A stretch of DNA of 64,000 bases, taken from NCBI GenBank assembly GCA_947471745.1, contig CANJKZ010000090.1:620001-684000 (forward strand), given 5' to 3'. The notes beneath the pieces are model-generated. The model worked only from the letters and a program-made list of their open reading frames with translations, was not told the DNA's origin and ran no database searches. This DNA is from Closterium sp. Naga37s-1. Its lineage: Eukaryota > Streptophyta > Zygnematophyceae > Desmidiales > Closteriaceae. Numbering within the stretch: the stretch's first letter is position 1; each line of letters opens with the position of its first letter. Shown piece after piece: positions 1 to 9,999 of this stretch. The position numbers and the translations under genes were made by a program.

Positions 1-501
1 GAACTAAACACACGGGCGGATGAACTTTCCAAGGCGCTAGATCGTGACGACTACTCACTAAAGACACCTTGGTTCCGGCTCATCAAGCGCCGCCTGGGCC
101 CGCACTCAATCGATCTATTCGCAAATGGGAGCAACACCAGGCTACCTCGGTTCTGCTCCAAAACACCGCACCCAAACGCAGCAGCAGTTGACGCGTTCTC
201 GATCCCATGGACCTCCGAGCAGGGATACGCATTCCCTCCACCGCACTTAATCCCGGCGGTGCTCCACCACGCGAAACGAACTCGCGCCGCCATCACTCTC
301 GTCACGCCTTACTGGCCTGGCGCAAGTTGGTGGCCCCTACTGCAACCCTCCCCTCCTCAATGGGCCCCCTACATTCATACCCACCTCCACCTCACGCACG
401 GTAGCCAGTGCCTGATGGCAGGCAATCACTCCAACGCTTTTTCTGGCGACGGTTTGCCATGCAGTCCTATGGTCGCACTACGCGTGTCATTCGCCTACTA
501 A
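1..501 (+). CDS. RT/RNase H polyprotein C-terminal end of DIRS-like element (5' partial)
   Basis: Frame 1 is open from the first base to the stop at 499-501. It begins with a motif of the form N-x-x-ADELSKALDRDD, then GPHSIDLFAN, RFCSKTP, VDAFSIPW, a YAFPPPHLIP stretch and a TLVTPYWPGASWWPLL-like stretch. This series is what I recall from the region after the reverse transcriptase in DIRS/Ngaro/PAT polyproteins, where it forms the RNase H part and its C-terminal extension. The reverse transcriptase itself would lie left of the window. The last part overlaps the recombinase frame starting at 408 in another frame, a compact arrangement usual for these elements. The final 30 or so codons are less characteristic. 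Confidence 0.7.
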   Translation, partial: ELNTRADELSKALDRDDYSLKTPWFRLIKRRLGPHSIDLFANGSNTRLPRFCSKTPHPNAAAVDAFSIPWTSEQGYAFPPPHLIPAVLHHAKRTRAAITLVTPYWPGASWWPLLQPSPPQWAPYIHTHLHLTHGSQCLMAGNHSNAFSGDGLPCSPMVALRVSFAY

Positions 502-1026
502 CTGCTTTTGCACACGATGCAGGATTGCTGGAAAAACTCAAGCATCGGCTACTAGAGATAACCACGCAAACGCGGGCCGACTCCACAATCCGTACATATG
601 AGCCCTACTGGGTCAAGTTCCGCTCCTTTTGCCAACACCACAAGCTCAAGTTCCTCCCATGCACTGACATGACGCTCGCGCTGTACCTGGTCCACGCCAT
701 TCAACACAAGGCTACGGTGTCTGCAATTCAATTGACATGTTCTGCAGTCAGCTTCGCGCATCGATCGATCGGGGCATCATGCCCATCTCTCGGCGCATTC
801 ACCTCTCAAGTCAGAGATTTTGCAAAGAAGCAATGTCCGCGCCCTACCCGGGCCAAAGAACCTGTGTCGCTTCATCAAGTCCACGCGATGGCATCGGAAT
901 TTCTACAGTCAGACAACCCTCGCGAATTTCAGAAGGGGCTAATACCGATCATAATGTACGCCGGGTTTTTGCGCTACTCCGACCTCGCAGTCATCAACTG
1001 GCATGAGATTCATTTCGAGCCGGAAG

Positions 1027-1156
1027 TGTGAATCAAGAAAACAGGAATGAAAATGACTAAGTGAAAGTTGGGTACAAAAGGCAAACCCTAGGCAACTGTA
1101 CCCCATATGTGCTACCCCACTATAGCCTACAGTAGCTATGTCATATAACTCTGACA
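1027..1156 (-). repeat. Copia A 3' LTR
   Basis: A 130-bp copy identical to 8707-8836. It ends the element at its left side on the plus strand, because the element reads on the minus strand. Confidence 0.95.
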
Positions 1157-1169
1157 CACCCCCATAGGC
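1157..1169 (-). promoter_or_regulatory. Copia A polypurine tract
   Basis: Sense strand reads GCCTATGGGGGTG directly before the 3' LTR, the normal position of the plus-strand primer. Confidence 0.8.
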
Positions 1170-1363
1170 AAAGTGGGGGAGAACAAGGGGTCACAAGACC
1201 AGTCAAGCAAAGGAAAGCAAGCTCAGGGTGGATCACAAAGTCACCACACATTCCGAGCACAAGTTCAAGGCCACAAGGCCAGTTCACATGCAGGATTACA
1301 TATATATATAAGGCTAGACAAGCAAGAGCAGGAGTATATATATATGCAACAGTACAAACAAGG

Positions 1364-4300
1364 TCAAGAGGTGAGCAAGTGAGGCAAGGTAGGTACAAGA
1401 CCCAGCTGAGTACAGAAGCGCTGATGATCACAAGGCGCAAGTGCCTTGGTGAAGATATCAGCAGTGTTGGCCTCAGAGGCCACGTACGCAAGTCGCAGCT
1501 GACCACGCTGCTGTAGCTCACGAGCAAGGAAGTAGCGAAGAGCAATGTGCTTCGTTCTGTGCTCCAGTCTCTGCTCTCGACACAAGGCCAGCATGGCCTT
1601 GTTGTCTACGTAGAGCACTGGAGGAGAACGAGGCGGCTCTCCGAGGTCAGTCAGCAGGTAGGTGAGCCAGCGAAGCTCCTGTGCAGCCATGGCCCCGGCG
1701 TAGATCTCAGCCTCACAACTGGAGCCGAGAACAGAAGACGAGCGAGTAGCCCGCCACGAAACAGAGCCGGAACCAAGGCTGAAGGTGTAACCCTGTGACG
1801 ACCGCTGCGTAGCCTGGTCGTCAGCCCAAGAAGCGTCTGCGTGTCCAGTGAGGACCACTGGACTCTGCCCTCCAAGCACAAGCCCCATGCCCGACGTACT
1901 GCACAAGTAGCGCAACACCCTCTTCGCTGCAGCCATGTGCTCCGGTCTGTGTCTCCCAGGAGCAACATAGCGTGCAAGAATGCTAAGAGAGTATGCAAGG
2001 TCAGGTCGTGTGCAGGTCATCAGGTACATGAGGCAGCCAACAAGCTCTGGGTACGGGCCACTCGACTCTACGGACTCATCCGAAGGCAGAGCTGAGAGCG
2101 AGTGGCGAGTAGGCAGAGGAGTGGCCTGAGGCGAGGAGTACGTGAAGCCGAAGCGCTGAAGGACCTGCTGCACCATGTGTGACTGAGTCAGGGTAATGGT
2201 GCGGCGTGCTCTGTCCCGGGTGATCTGCAAGCCAAGGTAGCTGCGCAGTTCACCCAGGTCTGTGCACGTGTGTCTCTTCTGCAGCTCGGACTTCACGTGG
2301 GCGAGTCCAGCAGTGTCAGCTGTGGCAAAGACCAAGTCGTCGACGTACACGAGGATGTAGAACGGCTGCAAAGAAGTGTCGGTGCGCAGAAACAGCGACG
2401 GGTCGGCAGTAGAGGGAGCAAACCCAAGAGCCGCAAGTGTAGTCCTCAGTGTGTCGTGCCACTCACGCGGTGCCTGGCGGAGACCGTAGACTGGCCGCCG
2501 GAGGCTCCACTGGGTGCCAGGAGGAAAAGACCCAGTGAAGCCAGGTGGGCGACGCAGCCAGATCTCCTCGTGCAGGCTGCCCTGCAAGAAAGCAGTGCTG
2601 AAGTCAAGAGAGTGTAGCTCGTAGTCGCGGTGAGCAGCTATGTGCAGCAGTACCCGAAGAGTGGTCATCTTCGGGGTGGGAGAGAAGGTCTGAAAGTAGT
2701 CAACTCCCTGCCGCTGACTGAAGCCACGAGCCACGTAACGCGCCTTGAAGACAGGCGGAGAACCCGGCGGCCGCTTCACCCTGAAAATCCACATGCCACT
2801 GACGATGTTCGCCCCAGGCGGGGGAACCTCGTCAACGTAGGTGCCTGTGGACTTCCAGGAAGCCATCTCTGCGTCCATAGCTGCCTGCCACTGAGAGGAG
2901 TAGGGACCCTCTATCGCCTCCGCGTAAGAGCGCGGAGTCGGGATGTCAAGTGCATCCGGGTCTCCCTCAGGGGTAAGCAGTACGGACACGAGATGAGGTG
3001 AAGCAGCAGCCAAACACTGGAACTCCTCCTGCCTGTCCTCAAGGACGTCCGTGCCAAGGGCACACTCACCCACGACGGACGGAGGACAGACAGACTCAGA
3101 CTCAGCAACAAGACTAGCAGCGTAGTCTAGACGACAGCGAGCAGCAAAGTCGACGAGCTCAGTAACTAGGGCAGACGCAGCAGTGGACTCAAAGGAAGGG
3201 TCAGTGACAACAGTAGCAAGGAGACGCGTGACAGTAGGACTGGCAGCACGAAGAGAGTCCGACTCCGGGTCAGGAAGAGCAGGAAGAGAGGACTCAGGAG
3301 GAGAAGGCAAAGGGGCACGCAGAGGGGCAGTGGACGGACGCTGAGACATCCGGTGCGTGCCAGGGACAGGAGGAGGACGCTGACGCGAACCACGAGCACT
3401 AGTGCGAGCAGCACGGACAGGCGACGCAGGGCGAGACGCAGGCTCACGACGCTCAGCAAGACCTCCAGTAGGACCAGTGTAGGGAGAAGGAGCGGGCAGT
3501 GGGGAGGCCGGCTGTAACTGTAACTGTGACGGGACAGGCTGTGGACACGCTAAGGGAGGAGGAGGACCAGTAGAAGGCGGGAGACCAAGAACCTGCTGAA
3601 GGAGCGGAACGAAGTACGGCCGAGGCCGCGCGGCGACTCCAGACACAGCAGGGACAGCACCAGTACCCCCAGCGGCAGCACCAGCGCCAGCAGCACCTCC
3701 AGCTCCAGTACCTCCAGCAGCACCAGTAGCACCCCCAGCAGGACCGCCTCCAGGACCGACAGCAGTAGCCTCAGCGCCAACACCCTCAGCAGCTCCAGCT
3801 CCAGTCGTACCCGCAGGCCCAGCAGCTCCAGTACTCCCAGTACGAGCACCTCCGGGACCCGCGACACCAGCACCCTCAGCAGCCGAAGAACCTCCAGCTC
3901 CAGCAGCACGCCTCCAGCGCCGGGCAAACCACTCGCGCAGCTCCTGTGGAGAGAGTGGCTCCCGCCGAGACGAAGCACCCGGAGAACCTCCAGGCTCAGC
4001 ACCGCCAGACGCCACACGAGCAGGCCCAGCTCCCTCAGGCTCCGCACCCCCAGGCTCAGCACCTCCAGGCGTAGCACCCCCAGGCTCAGCACCCCCAGTA
4101 GTAGCACCCCCAGGCTCAGCACCCTCAGGCTCAGCACCCCCAGTAGTAGCACCCTCAGGCTCAGCACCCCCAGGCGTAGCACCCACACGCTCAGCACCCC
4201 CAGAGTCAGCACCCCCAGGCTCAGCACCCTCAGCAGCACCAGAGTCACCAGTAACCTCGACAGGCTCGACTGCGTCTACCTGGGACACACCTGAAGGGGC

Positions 4301-7294
4301 AGGACCCTGAGGGGGGAGGGGGTCTACCGGGGGGGGACCTGGGACAAGGAAGAGCGGTGGCGGGGGGAGGGACGGAGTGCGGTAGGGGAAGAGGCGGTAG
4401 TAGGGGACCGACTCGTCAAACGTGACGTCCTGGGAGGACAGGACACGGCGAGAGGTGGGGTGGTAGAACTGCCACCCTGGCGCGTCAGGGGGGAAGCCAA
4501 GGAAGACGCAAGGAGCAGCACGAGGGGACAGCTTGTCCGCAGACAAGTCGCGGACAAACGCCCGAGATCCCCAGACACGGAACGCAGACGCATCGCCAAC
4601 CTTCCCCGTCCACAGCAAAGCTGGGGAGGTCTCCGGCATGGAGACCCTGGGGTGAAGGTTGATCTGATGCGCCGCGTACCGAACCGCAAACGGCCACAGA
4701 AAATGGGGGGCAGCCGCATGCATCATGGACGTACGGGCGACGTCCATGACCATGCCAATGCGGCGCTCAGCAATCCCATTTTGCTGTGGAGAGTCCGGAA
4801 GCGTGAAGGTCTGGCGGATGCCTCGTGCACGACAGTAGGCTCGCAGAAGGCCAGAGGAGAACTCTCCACCTCTGTCAGAGTGCAGACGCTGAACAGGAAA
4901 GTCCGAGCCGAAGCTCTGCCTGAGCTGGAGACGAGCTGCGCGGATCCAGTCGATCAACACCTCAGTGACATCACCCTTGCTGCGCAAGGGGAAGACTGTG
5001 GTGTAACGCGAGTAGTCGTCAACCACCAGCAGGAAGTAGCGCTCGTGACCCTGTCCACGGACGCGGGCCGGGCCCCACACGTCCATGTGAAGCGTCTGCA
5101 GCGGGGCCTCTGTCGGAGGAAACTGGGAGGAGTGAGGGGCAGCCCGCTGCCGCCCCTCGACACAGGGGACGCAGGTAGGGCCAGGCCCCGGAGGAAGGGG
5201 AGGGAGGGACCGGGGAAGACCAGAGACAAGGACACGGGAGGCCATGCTTCGGAGACGAAGCAGGGAGGGGTGACCAAGGCGGTGGTGCCAGAGGAGAGTC
5301 TCGTGAGACAGGAGGCGACACGAACAGGGGGCAGACTCAGGACCAGACCTGGACGCTGCAGCAAACACCTGACCCGACGCAGCTACCTGACCAGACGCAG
5401 TGACTGGAGGAGACGCAGTGGTCAGGGTGTACAGGCTCGACCCCGGCCGACGGGTAAACGTGGCCAGGTGTCGGCCTGTCCGAGCGTCCGTGCAGTGGGT
5501 CCCCCGCCGACTCGCAGGAGTGAACTGGTGAACCCCCGCATCCTGTAGGTCAGCACCACTCACCAAGTTCGTAGAGAACGAGGGAAGGTAAAGACCAGAC
5601 AGGGTGCCAGAGGGGGCCGCCGGACACGGGAGGACAGTGGAGAAGTGAGCAAGGACAGGACCCCCAGAGGGGTCTGCCAGAGAGACTGCAACTGGCCGGC
5701 TAAGCGGCGTGAGTGTGGTGCGGTCTCGAAAGAAGGAGCGAGAAGCCCCCGAGTCAAGGGTGAAGGTGTGGGAGGCCGAAGCCGACGCAGAACCTGAGAG
5801 AGCAGACTCACCAGCACCTGAGGGAGCAGACGCACCTAGAGCAGCAGCCTCGCTAGCACCTAGAGCAGCAGCCTCACCAGTACCTAGAGCAGCAGTCTCA
5901 ATGCCCGGGTCGGGCGGAAAACACCGGTAACAGTCACCCTCATCACTAATAGTCACAGTATACATGGCAGCAAGAATAGCATCAAAGTCAAGGTCAAAGA
6001 CAGCCACACCCGCCCTAGACAGCTCACCCCAGCGGGGGATCTCAGTGGCCTCAGGGAACTGGTGACGCCAAGCGTCCGTCAGGCGGCCAAAGCAGCGCTG
6101 GGTGGAGTGCGCACCCCCGCACTGCTCACCCGCGCGGTCGCCGGTGCGGAGGACGTAGGTGCACGGACCAGTACCCCCACCCCTCTGGCGTGCAGTGTAC
6201 CACTCACGGAGCTGCTGAGGGGAGGGGATGTCACGAGTGCGCTGCTGGTGCTGCTGCTGCTGCTGGCGCTGACCACCACCGGAGCCGACCCTCTGCGCAG
6301 TGCCACCCCGACCAGCTCCACCTCCTCCGCCGCCTCCTCCTCCACCGCCGCCACCTCCGCTCCCTCCGCCACTGCCGCTGCCGCCTCCGCCTCCACTGCC
6401 GCCACCGACACCTCCACCCCCGCCACCACCCCCACCGCCACCCCCACCTCCTCCACCGCCTCCACTGCCGCCTCCACCGCCCCCGCTAGCTCCTCCAGCG
6501 CCCCTGCCCCCCTTGCCCTTGCCAGGGCGGCGTCTCCCGCTAGGGGTAGACGCCGCACCGACCGACTCAAGCCCAACGAGGTCGGCCGCAGCAGCAGAGG
6601 CAACAGAGGGCAAAAGGGGGGAGGGGGAACACCCCTCAAAGATGGGGGTGCGAGGGTCACCACGAGAGGCTCCTACAGCTACTATGCTCTTCTCTGCTGC
6701 TAGGAGGGACTTCTCGAGGAGGTCAACGGTCAGAGTGGTGGGGCAAACTGAGAGGAAGTGGTCCCTGACTACGCGAAGGGAGTCAGGGAGCCGGGTGACT
6801 ATGTAGTAGAGGGTGATGTACATGGGGGGGGGGTTCTTGGCGCAGAACTCAGCAGGAAGCGCAGCGCGGTAGCGAGTGTCACTAGTGCGTAGGTGCGTAA
6901 TGAGGTCAGCGACTGTGGGAAAGGCAGCAAGGTCAGGGAAGAGGTACGGTAGCATGAGGCGACTCAGTGCAGCAGTGGCAGGGGAGGAGTAGCGTGCAAC
7001 TACAGCGTCGTACAAGGTCTGAGCACTCTTGTACTGGCTAAAGTGCGCACGCTCAGAGGTAGGCAGGTGGCGACGCACAGCAAGACGTGCAGCAGCATCG
7101 CGCGTGGCCCACTGGGAGCGAACAGTTGCGTCAGCATCAGTGGCGGGGGCAGGAGAGGCACCAGAAGTGAGGTCAAAGAGGGAGAGGCCGTCTGCCCTAT
7201 CGCACTGTAAGAAAAGCTGCAGGTCATCTATCCAGACGTCAAAGTCAATGGCCCGACCCTCAGCGTCAAAAGCGAGAACACTAGGGGTAGCCAT
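1364..7294 (-). CDS. Copia A gag-pol polyprotein, intact
   Basis: A single 1976-codon frame. Approximate residues: UBN2-like gag 1-250; a nearly pure glycine/serine tract 268-331; retropepsin motif LDSGAS near 512; GAG-pre-integrase LLWHHRLGHPS near 670; integrase core starting HMDVWGPA near 735, with DDYSRYTTVF, LHSDRGGEF near 805 and PQQNGIAERR near 840 supplying D-D-E; a low-complexity region with five-residue GGAEP-type repeats 1020-1100; RT from about 1485 with YVDDL near 1650; RNase H from GHADASWADD near 1819 to DIFTKAL near 1945. Order PR-IN-RT-RH defines Ty1/copia. The start is the MATPSVLAFDAEG methionine, which aligns with the starts in C and D. No stop or frameshift was seen. The function is self-replication. 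Confidence 0.95.
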   Translation of the reverse strand: MATPSVLAFDAEGRAIDFDVWIDDLQLFLQCDRADGLSLFDLTSGASPAPATDADATVRSQWATRDAAARLAVRRHLPTSERAHFSQYKSAQTLYDAVVARYSSPATAALSRLMLPYLFPDLAAFPTVADLITHLRTSDTRYRAALPAEFCAKNPPPMYITLYYIVTRLPDSLRVVRDHFLSVCPTTLTVDLLEKSLLAAEKSIVAVGASRGDPRTPIFEGCSPSPLLPSVASAAAADLVGLESVGAASTPSGRRRPGKGKGGRGAGGASGGGGGGSGGGGGGGGGGGGGGGGGGVGGGSGGGGGSGSGGGSGGGGGGGGGGGGGGAGRGGTAQRVGSGGGQRQQQQQHQQRTRDIPSPQQLREWYTARQRGGGTGPCTYVLRTGDRAGEQCGGAHSTQRCFGRLTDAWRHQFPEATEIPRWGELSRAGVAVFDLDFDAILAAMYTVTISDEGDCYRCFPPDPGIETAALGTGEAAALGASEAAALGASAPSGAGESALSGSASASASHTFTLDSGASRSFFRDRTTLTPLSRPVAVSLADPSGGPVLAHFSTVLPCPAAPSGTLSGLYLPSFSTNLVSGADLQDAGVHQFTPASRRGTHCTDARTGRHLATFTRRPGSSLYTLTTASPPVTASGQVAASGQVFAAASRSGPESAPCSCRLLSHETLLWHHRLGHPSLLRLRSMASRVLVSGLPRSLPPLPPGPGPTCVPCVEGRQRAAPHSSQFPPTEAPLQTLHMDVWGPARVRGQGHERYFLLVVDDYSRYTTVFPLRSKGDVTEVLIDWIRAARLQLRQSFGSDFPVQRLHSDRGGEFSSGLLRAYCRARGIRQTFTLPDSPQQNGIAERRIGMVMDVARTSMMHAAAPHFLWPFAVRYAAHQINLHPRVSMPETSPALLWTGKVGDASAFRVWGSRAFVRDLSADKLSPRAAPCVFLGFPPDAPGWQFYHPTSRRVLSSQDVTFDESVPYYRLFPYRTPSLPPPPLFLVPGPPPVDPLPPQGPAPSGVSQVDAVEPVEVTGDSGAAEGAEPGGADSGGAERVGATPGGAEPEGATTGGAEPEGAEPGGATTGGAEPGGATPGGAEPGGAEPEGAGPARVASGGAEPGGSPGASSRREPLSPQELREWFARRWRRAAGAGGSSAAEGAGVAGPGGARTGSTGAAGPAGTTGAGAAEGVGAEATAVGPGGGPAGGATGAAGGTGAGGAAGAGAAAGGTGAVPAVSGVAARPRPYFVPLLQQVLGLPPSTGPPPPLACPQPVPSQLQLQPASPLPAPSPYTGPTGGLAERREPASRPASPVRAARTSARGSRQRPPPVPGTHRMSQRPSTAPLRAPLPSPPESSLPALPDPESDSLRAASPTVTRLLATVVTDPSFESTAASALVTELVDFAARCRLDYAASLVAESESVCPPSVVGECALGTDVLEDRQEEFQCLAAASPHLVSVLLTPEGDPDALDIPTPRSYAEAIEGPYSSQWQAAMDAEMASWKSTGTYVDEVPPPGANIVSGMWIFRVKRPPGSPPVFKARYVARGFSQRQGVDYFQTFSPTPKMTTLRVLLHIAAHRDYELHSLDFSTAFLQGSLHEEIWLRRPPGFTGSFPPGTQWSLRRPVYGLRQAPREWHDTLRTTLAALGFAPSTADPSLFLRTDTSLQPFYILVYVDDLVFATADTAGLAHVKSELQKRHTCTDLGELRSYLGLQITRDRARRTITLTQSHMVQQVLQRFGFTYSSPQATPLPTRHSLSALPSDESVESSGPYPELVGCLMYLMTCTRPDLAYSLSILARYVAPGRHRPEHMAAAKRVLRYLCSTSGMGLVLGGQSPVVLTGHADASWADDQATQRSSQGYTFSLGSGSVSWRATRSSSVLGSSCEAEIYAGAMAAQELRWLTYLLTDLGEPPRSPPVLYVDNKAMLALCREQRLEHRTKHIALRYFLARELQQRGQLRLAYVASEANTADIFTKALAPCDHQRFCTQLGLVPTLPHLLTS

Positions 7295-7340
7295 GACAGC
7301 AGTAGACTAGCAGAGCAAACAGTGGGGTGAGGGCAGTGCT

Positions 7341-8600
7341 GTGAGAGAGGCGCTGCTCTTACCGGACAGGGCGGCTCGGGCGGCTCGGCTGCAGGGCGGC
7401 TCGGCGACTCGGCTGCTGGGCGGCTCGGCTGCTGGGCGGCTCGGCGGCTGGGCGGCTCAGCGGCTCGGCTGCTGGGCGGCTCGGCGGCTCTGCTGCTGGG
7501 CGGCTCGGCTGCTGGGCGGCTCGGCGGCTCGGTTGCTGGGCGGCTCGGTGGCGCAGCTGCTGGGCGGCTAGGCTGCTGGGCGGCTCGGCGGGGCCGCTGA
7601 GAGGGCGGCGTCCGGGGCCGCTGGGAGGAGGCGGCGGGGCCGCTGAGAGGAGGCGGCGTGGCCGGAAAGGTAGGTGGCGGGGCCGCGTCAGGGGCCGCGA
7701 CAGGGGCCACGTCAGGGGTCGCGGCAGGGGCCGCGTCAGGGGCCGCGGCAGGGCCGCGTCAGGGCGCCGCGTCAGGGCGCCGTCAGGGGCCGCGGCAGGG
7801 GCCGCGTCAGGGCCGCGTCAGGGCCGCGGCAGAGCCGCGTCAGGGCCGCGTCAGGGGCCGCTTCAGGGCCGCGGCAGGGGCCGCAGCAGGCCGCGTCAGG
7901 GCCGCGTCAGGGGCCGCGGCAGGGCCGCGTCAGGGCCGCGGCAGGGGCCGCGTCAGGGCGCCGCGTCAGGGGCCGCGTCAGGGCGCCGCCAGGGGCCGCG
8001 GCAGGGCCGCGTCAGGGCCGCGTCAGGGCCGCGGCAGAGCCGTGTCAGGGCCGCGTCAGGGGCCGCTTCAGGGCCGCGGCAGGGGCCGCGGCAGGCCGCG
8101 TCAGGGCCGCGTCAGGGGGCACGGCAGGGCCGCGTCAGGGCGCCGCCAGGGGCCGCGTCAGGCCGCGTCAGGGCCGCGTCAGGGCACCACCAGGGGGCGC
8201 GTCAGGGGCCGCGATAGGGCGCCGGCAGGGGCCGCGTCAGGGCGCCGCCAGGGGCCGCGGCAGGGCCGCGCCAGGGGCCGCGGCAGGGCCGCGTCAGGGC
8301 CGCGTCAGGGCCGCGGCAGAGCCGTGTCAGGGCCGTGTCAGGGGCCGCTTCAGGGCCGCGGCAGGGGCCGCGGCAGGCCGCGTCAGGGCCGCGTCAGGGG
8401 GCACGGCAGGGCCGCGTCAGGGCGCCGCCAGGGGCCGCGTCAGGCCGCGTCAGGGCCGCGTCAGGGCGCCACCAGGGGGCGCGTCAGGGGCCGCGATAGG
8501 GCGCCGGCAGGGGCCTCGTCAGGGCGCCGCCAGGGGCCGCATAGGGGGCGCGTGGGAGGCGGCGTAGGGGCCGCGTAGGGGCAGCGTAGGGGCCGCTAAA
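7341..8600 (-). repeat. Copia A leader: two GC-rich tandem repeat arrays
   Basis: Between the gag start and the 5' LTR the plus strand shows a CGGCTCGG/CTGGGCGG array (7370-7590), then a dense GGCCGCGTCAGGG/GGCCGCGGCAGGG array (7680-8600). The second array contains a larger internal duplication (roughly 7985-8230 resembles 8255-8510). The long open frames here follow from composition, not genes. The sequence lies in the 5' untranslated leader of the genomic RNA. Confidence 0.85.
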
Positions 8601-8690
8601 AAAAATTTTAGGGCAGGGCGCAATGTGCGCGGGCAGCTAAAAAAAAAAATTCTTATGGTGGGCCCTTAGGAAGGAACGGTCCCATGTAGG

Positions 8691-8706
8691 AACCCGCTCT
8701 ATACCA
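8691..8706 (-). promoter_or_regulatory. Copia A primer-binding site
   Basis: Sense strand reads TGGTATAGAGCGGGTT directly after the 5' LTR. This matches the plant initiator tRNA-Met primer site TGGTATCAGAGC with one base missing. Confidence 0.8.
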
Positions 8707-8836
8707 TGTGAATCAAGAAAACAGGAATGAAAATGACTAAGTGAAAGTTGGGTACAAAAGGCAAACCCTAGGCAACTGTACCCCATATGTGCTACCCCAC
8801 TATAGCCTACAGTAGCTATGTCATATAACTCTGACA
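8707..8836 (-). repeat. Copia A 5' LTR
   Basis: A 130-bp copy identical to 1027-1156. It contains the GGGTACA/TGTACCC hairpin (8750-8756 with 8777-8783) shared with the other copia LTRs here. Confidence 0.95.
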
Positions 8837-9361
8837 GGAAGTCATGTGGTTACTCATACCCCGTTCTAAGACGGATCAGGCAGGAGAAGGCACATGGGTC
8901 CCGGTAGCGGCAAGCCCTGGCCCCTTTTGCCCAGTTCGGTGCACCAAACGATTCATACACCTAGCAAGATACGATCAATCGCAACAATGTCCACTCATCC
9001 GCGTCTTTGGAACCAAGGATGGGAAAAGCGGTGCCGCCAAGCCGCCATCCTATACAACAATCCGCAACTGGTGCAAAGAGGCCTTTAACAAAATCGGGCT
9101 TAGTTTCGAGCATCTCGGCACCCACTCTTTTCGGAAAGGCGCAGCAACTGTCGCAGCCAACGCCGGAATATCAGACCGCATCCTGAAGCGGCTAGGAAGG
9201 TGGAGCAGCGACACCGCCAAGGAGACGTACATCACGCCTGGCGCAGACCAACTGGTGGGGGCTTCGAAGCAAGTTCAAGACCCAGCACGATCCCTCTCTC
9301 CCGCTCAACACGCCACGACAGTGGCACGCCAACGGCGCCCAACAAGACACGTCTCAGAAGA

Positions 9362-9416
9362 CCCATTTGAAATGAGACGATGCCATTGCTACAACAAGAA
9401 AGCAAGCTTTCTAAAA
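9362..9416 (+). repeat. Split direct repeat B1 of the DIRS-like element
   Basis: A 55-bp sequence starting CCCATTTGAAATGAGACG and ending GCTTTCTAAAA, identical to 9712-9766. It overlaps the end of the recombinase frame. Confidence 0.8.
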
Positions 9417-9711
9417 CATGAATATTTTTAAAAGCTGTAACGCTTCTCAAAAAAATGTATTTTGAAAGCGAAGCGGCTTGTAATGTAGCAATGGTCATTG
9501 GCGAACCGCGCTAAACGCCCGTTTTGGAGTACAAAACGTGGGCTGGAGGTCATTTCCCTCCACCCACGTCTTTCATTTTCAAACGGCTTAGCCTAGTTTC
9601 CTGCCCACCCACCCCGTAGAACTGGGACCAATTATGGATAGTAGATTGTTTTAGAATAATTGCATGCTAGCTTGGACATGTCTGTACTTTGCCATTTGAA
9701 ATGAGACGATG

Positions 9712-9766
9712 CCCATTTGAAATGAGACGATGCCATTGCTACAACAAGAAAGCAAGCTTTCTAAAA
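9712..9766 (+). repeat. Split direct repeat B2, right terminus of the DIRS-like element
   Basis: Second copy of the 55-bp B repeat, preceded by an extra 21-bp partial duplicate of its start at 9692-9712. Directly after it, at 9767, the terminal repeat of element F begins. I see no coding potential between the two B copies. Confidence 0.75.
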
Positions 9767-9871
9767 TGTGACAATTATTGTAGGACCTGGAAGCTTATAA
9801 AGAGGATTACACTAAAACCGAACAGCACACTAGTATACAGTATTCATTATACTGTATTCGGATTTCCAACA
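9767..9871 (-). repeat. Element F 3' LTR
   Basis: A 105-bp copy, 6 mismatches from 28643-28747. It is adjoined on the right by a polypurine tract on the minus strand (9872-9880). Confidence 0.7.
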
Positions 9872-9999
9872 CTCCCCCTTGCTGTAGGTTTTAGTGAATC
9901 CGTTTTCCTTGGAGGATAGGGTGGTCGAGGTGGTGTACCACCACAAGATAGGGGTGCGCCCAAACCAAGCTAGAGTTTGGTGTTGGCCAAGCTGCTTGT

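Larger units (their letters stand above)
1027..8836 (-). mobile_element. Copia element A: complete, recent Ty1/copia retrotransposon
   Basis: The element is 7810 bp long, bounded by identical 130-bp LTRs and flanked by the 5-bp duplication GGAAG (1022-1026 and 8837-8841). LTRs begin TGTCAGAG and end TTCACA in sense orientation. A primer-binding site for initiator tRNA-Met lies at 8691-8706 and a purine tract at 1157-1169. It carries one unbroken gag-pol frame. Zero LTR mismatches and an intact frame suggest very recent insertion and possible competence to transpose. It interrupts the recombinase of the DIRS-like element. Confidence 0.95.
408..9431 (+). pseudogene. Tyrosine recombinase of the DIRS-like element, split by copia A
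   Basis: The frame runs 408-1026 and resumes at 8842-9431. If the insertion and one GGAAG copy are removed, the two parts join in the same frame to give about 400 residues. The N-terminal half resembles a core-binding (SAM-like) domain, with TIRTYEPYW and later GFLRYSDL carrying the first catalytic arginine. The C-terminal half has IPRSKTDQ, the HSFRKGAAT box (histidine and second arginine), LGRWSS, and a tyrosine in ETYI. These are the expected R-H-R-(H/W)-Y positions of phage-integrase-family enzymes, which in DIRS elements integrate circular cDNA. The 3' end of the frame contains the B1 repeat, so its last residues come from terminal-repeat DNA. The start at 408 is the first ATG of the open frame. 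The gene was uninterrupted until A inserted. Confidence 0.8.
1..9766 (+). mobile_element. DIRS-like tyrosine-recombinase retrotransposon, right part, interrupted by copia A
   Basis: The left end lies outside the window. Visible parts in order are the C-terminal end of an RT/RNase H frame (1-501), an overlapping tyrosine recombinase frame (408 onward, resuming at 8842), and a 55-bp sequence present twice without mismatch at 9362-9416 and 9712-9766. This fits the B1-A2-B2 right end of retroelements with split direct repeats (PAT/Ngaro type), with A2 being the 295 bp between the copies. I place the right terminus at 9766. Copia element A is inserted at 1027-8836. No target duplication is expected for this class and none can be checked here. 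Family assignment rests on gene order and motifs. Confidence 0.75.

Noticed and set aside
7658-8578. Long arginine/glycine-rich open frames in both plus frames
   Set aside because: They arise from a GC-rich tandem array in the leader of copia A; open frames in more than one phase are a composition effect.
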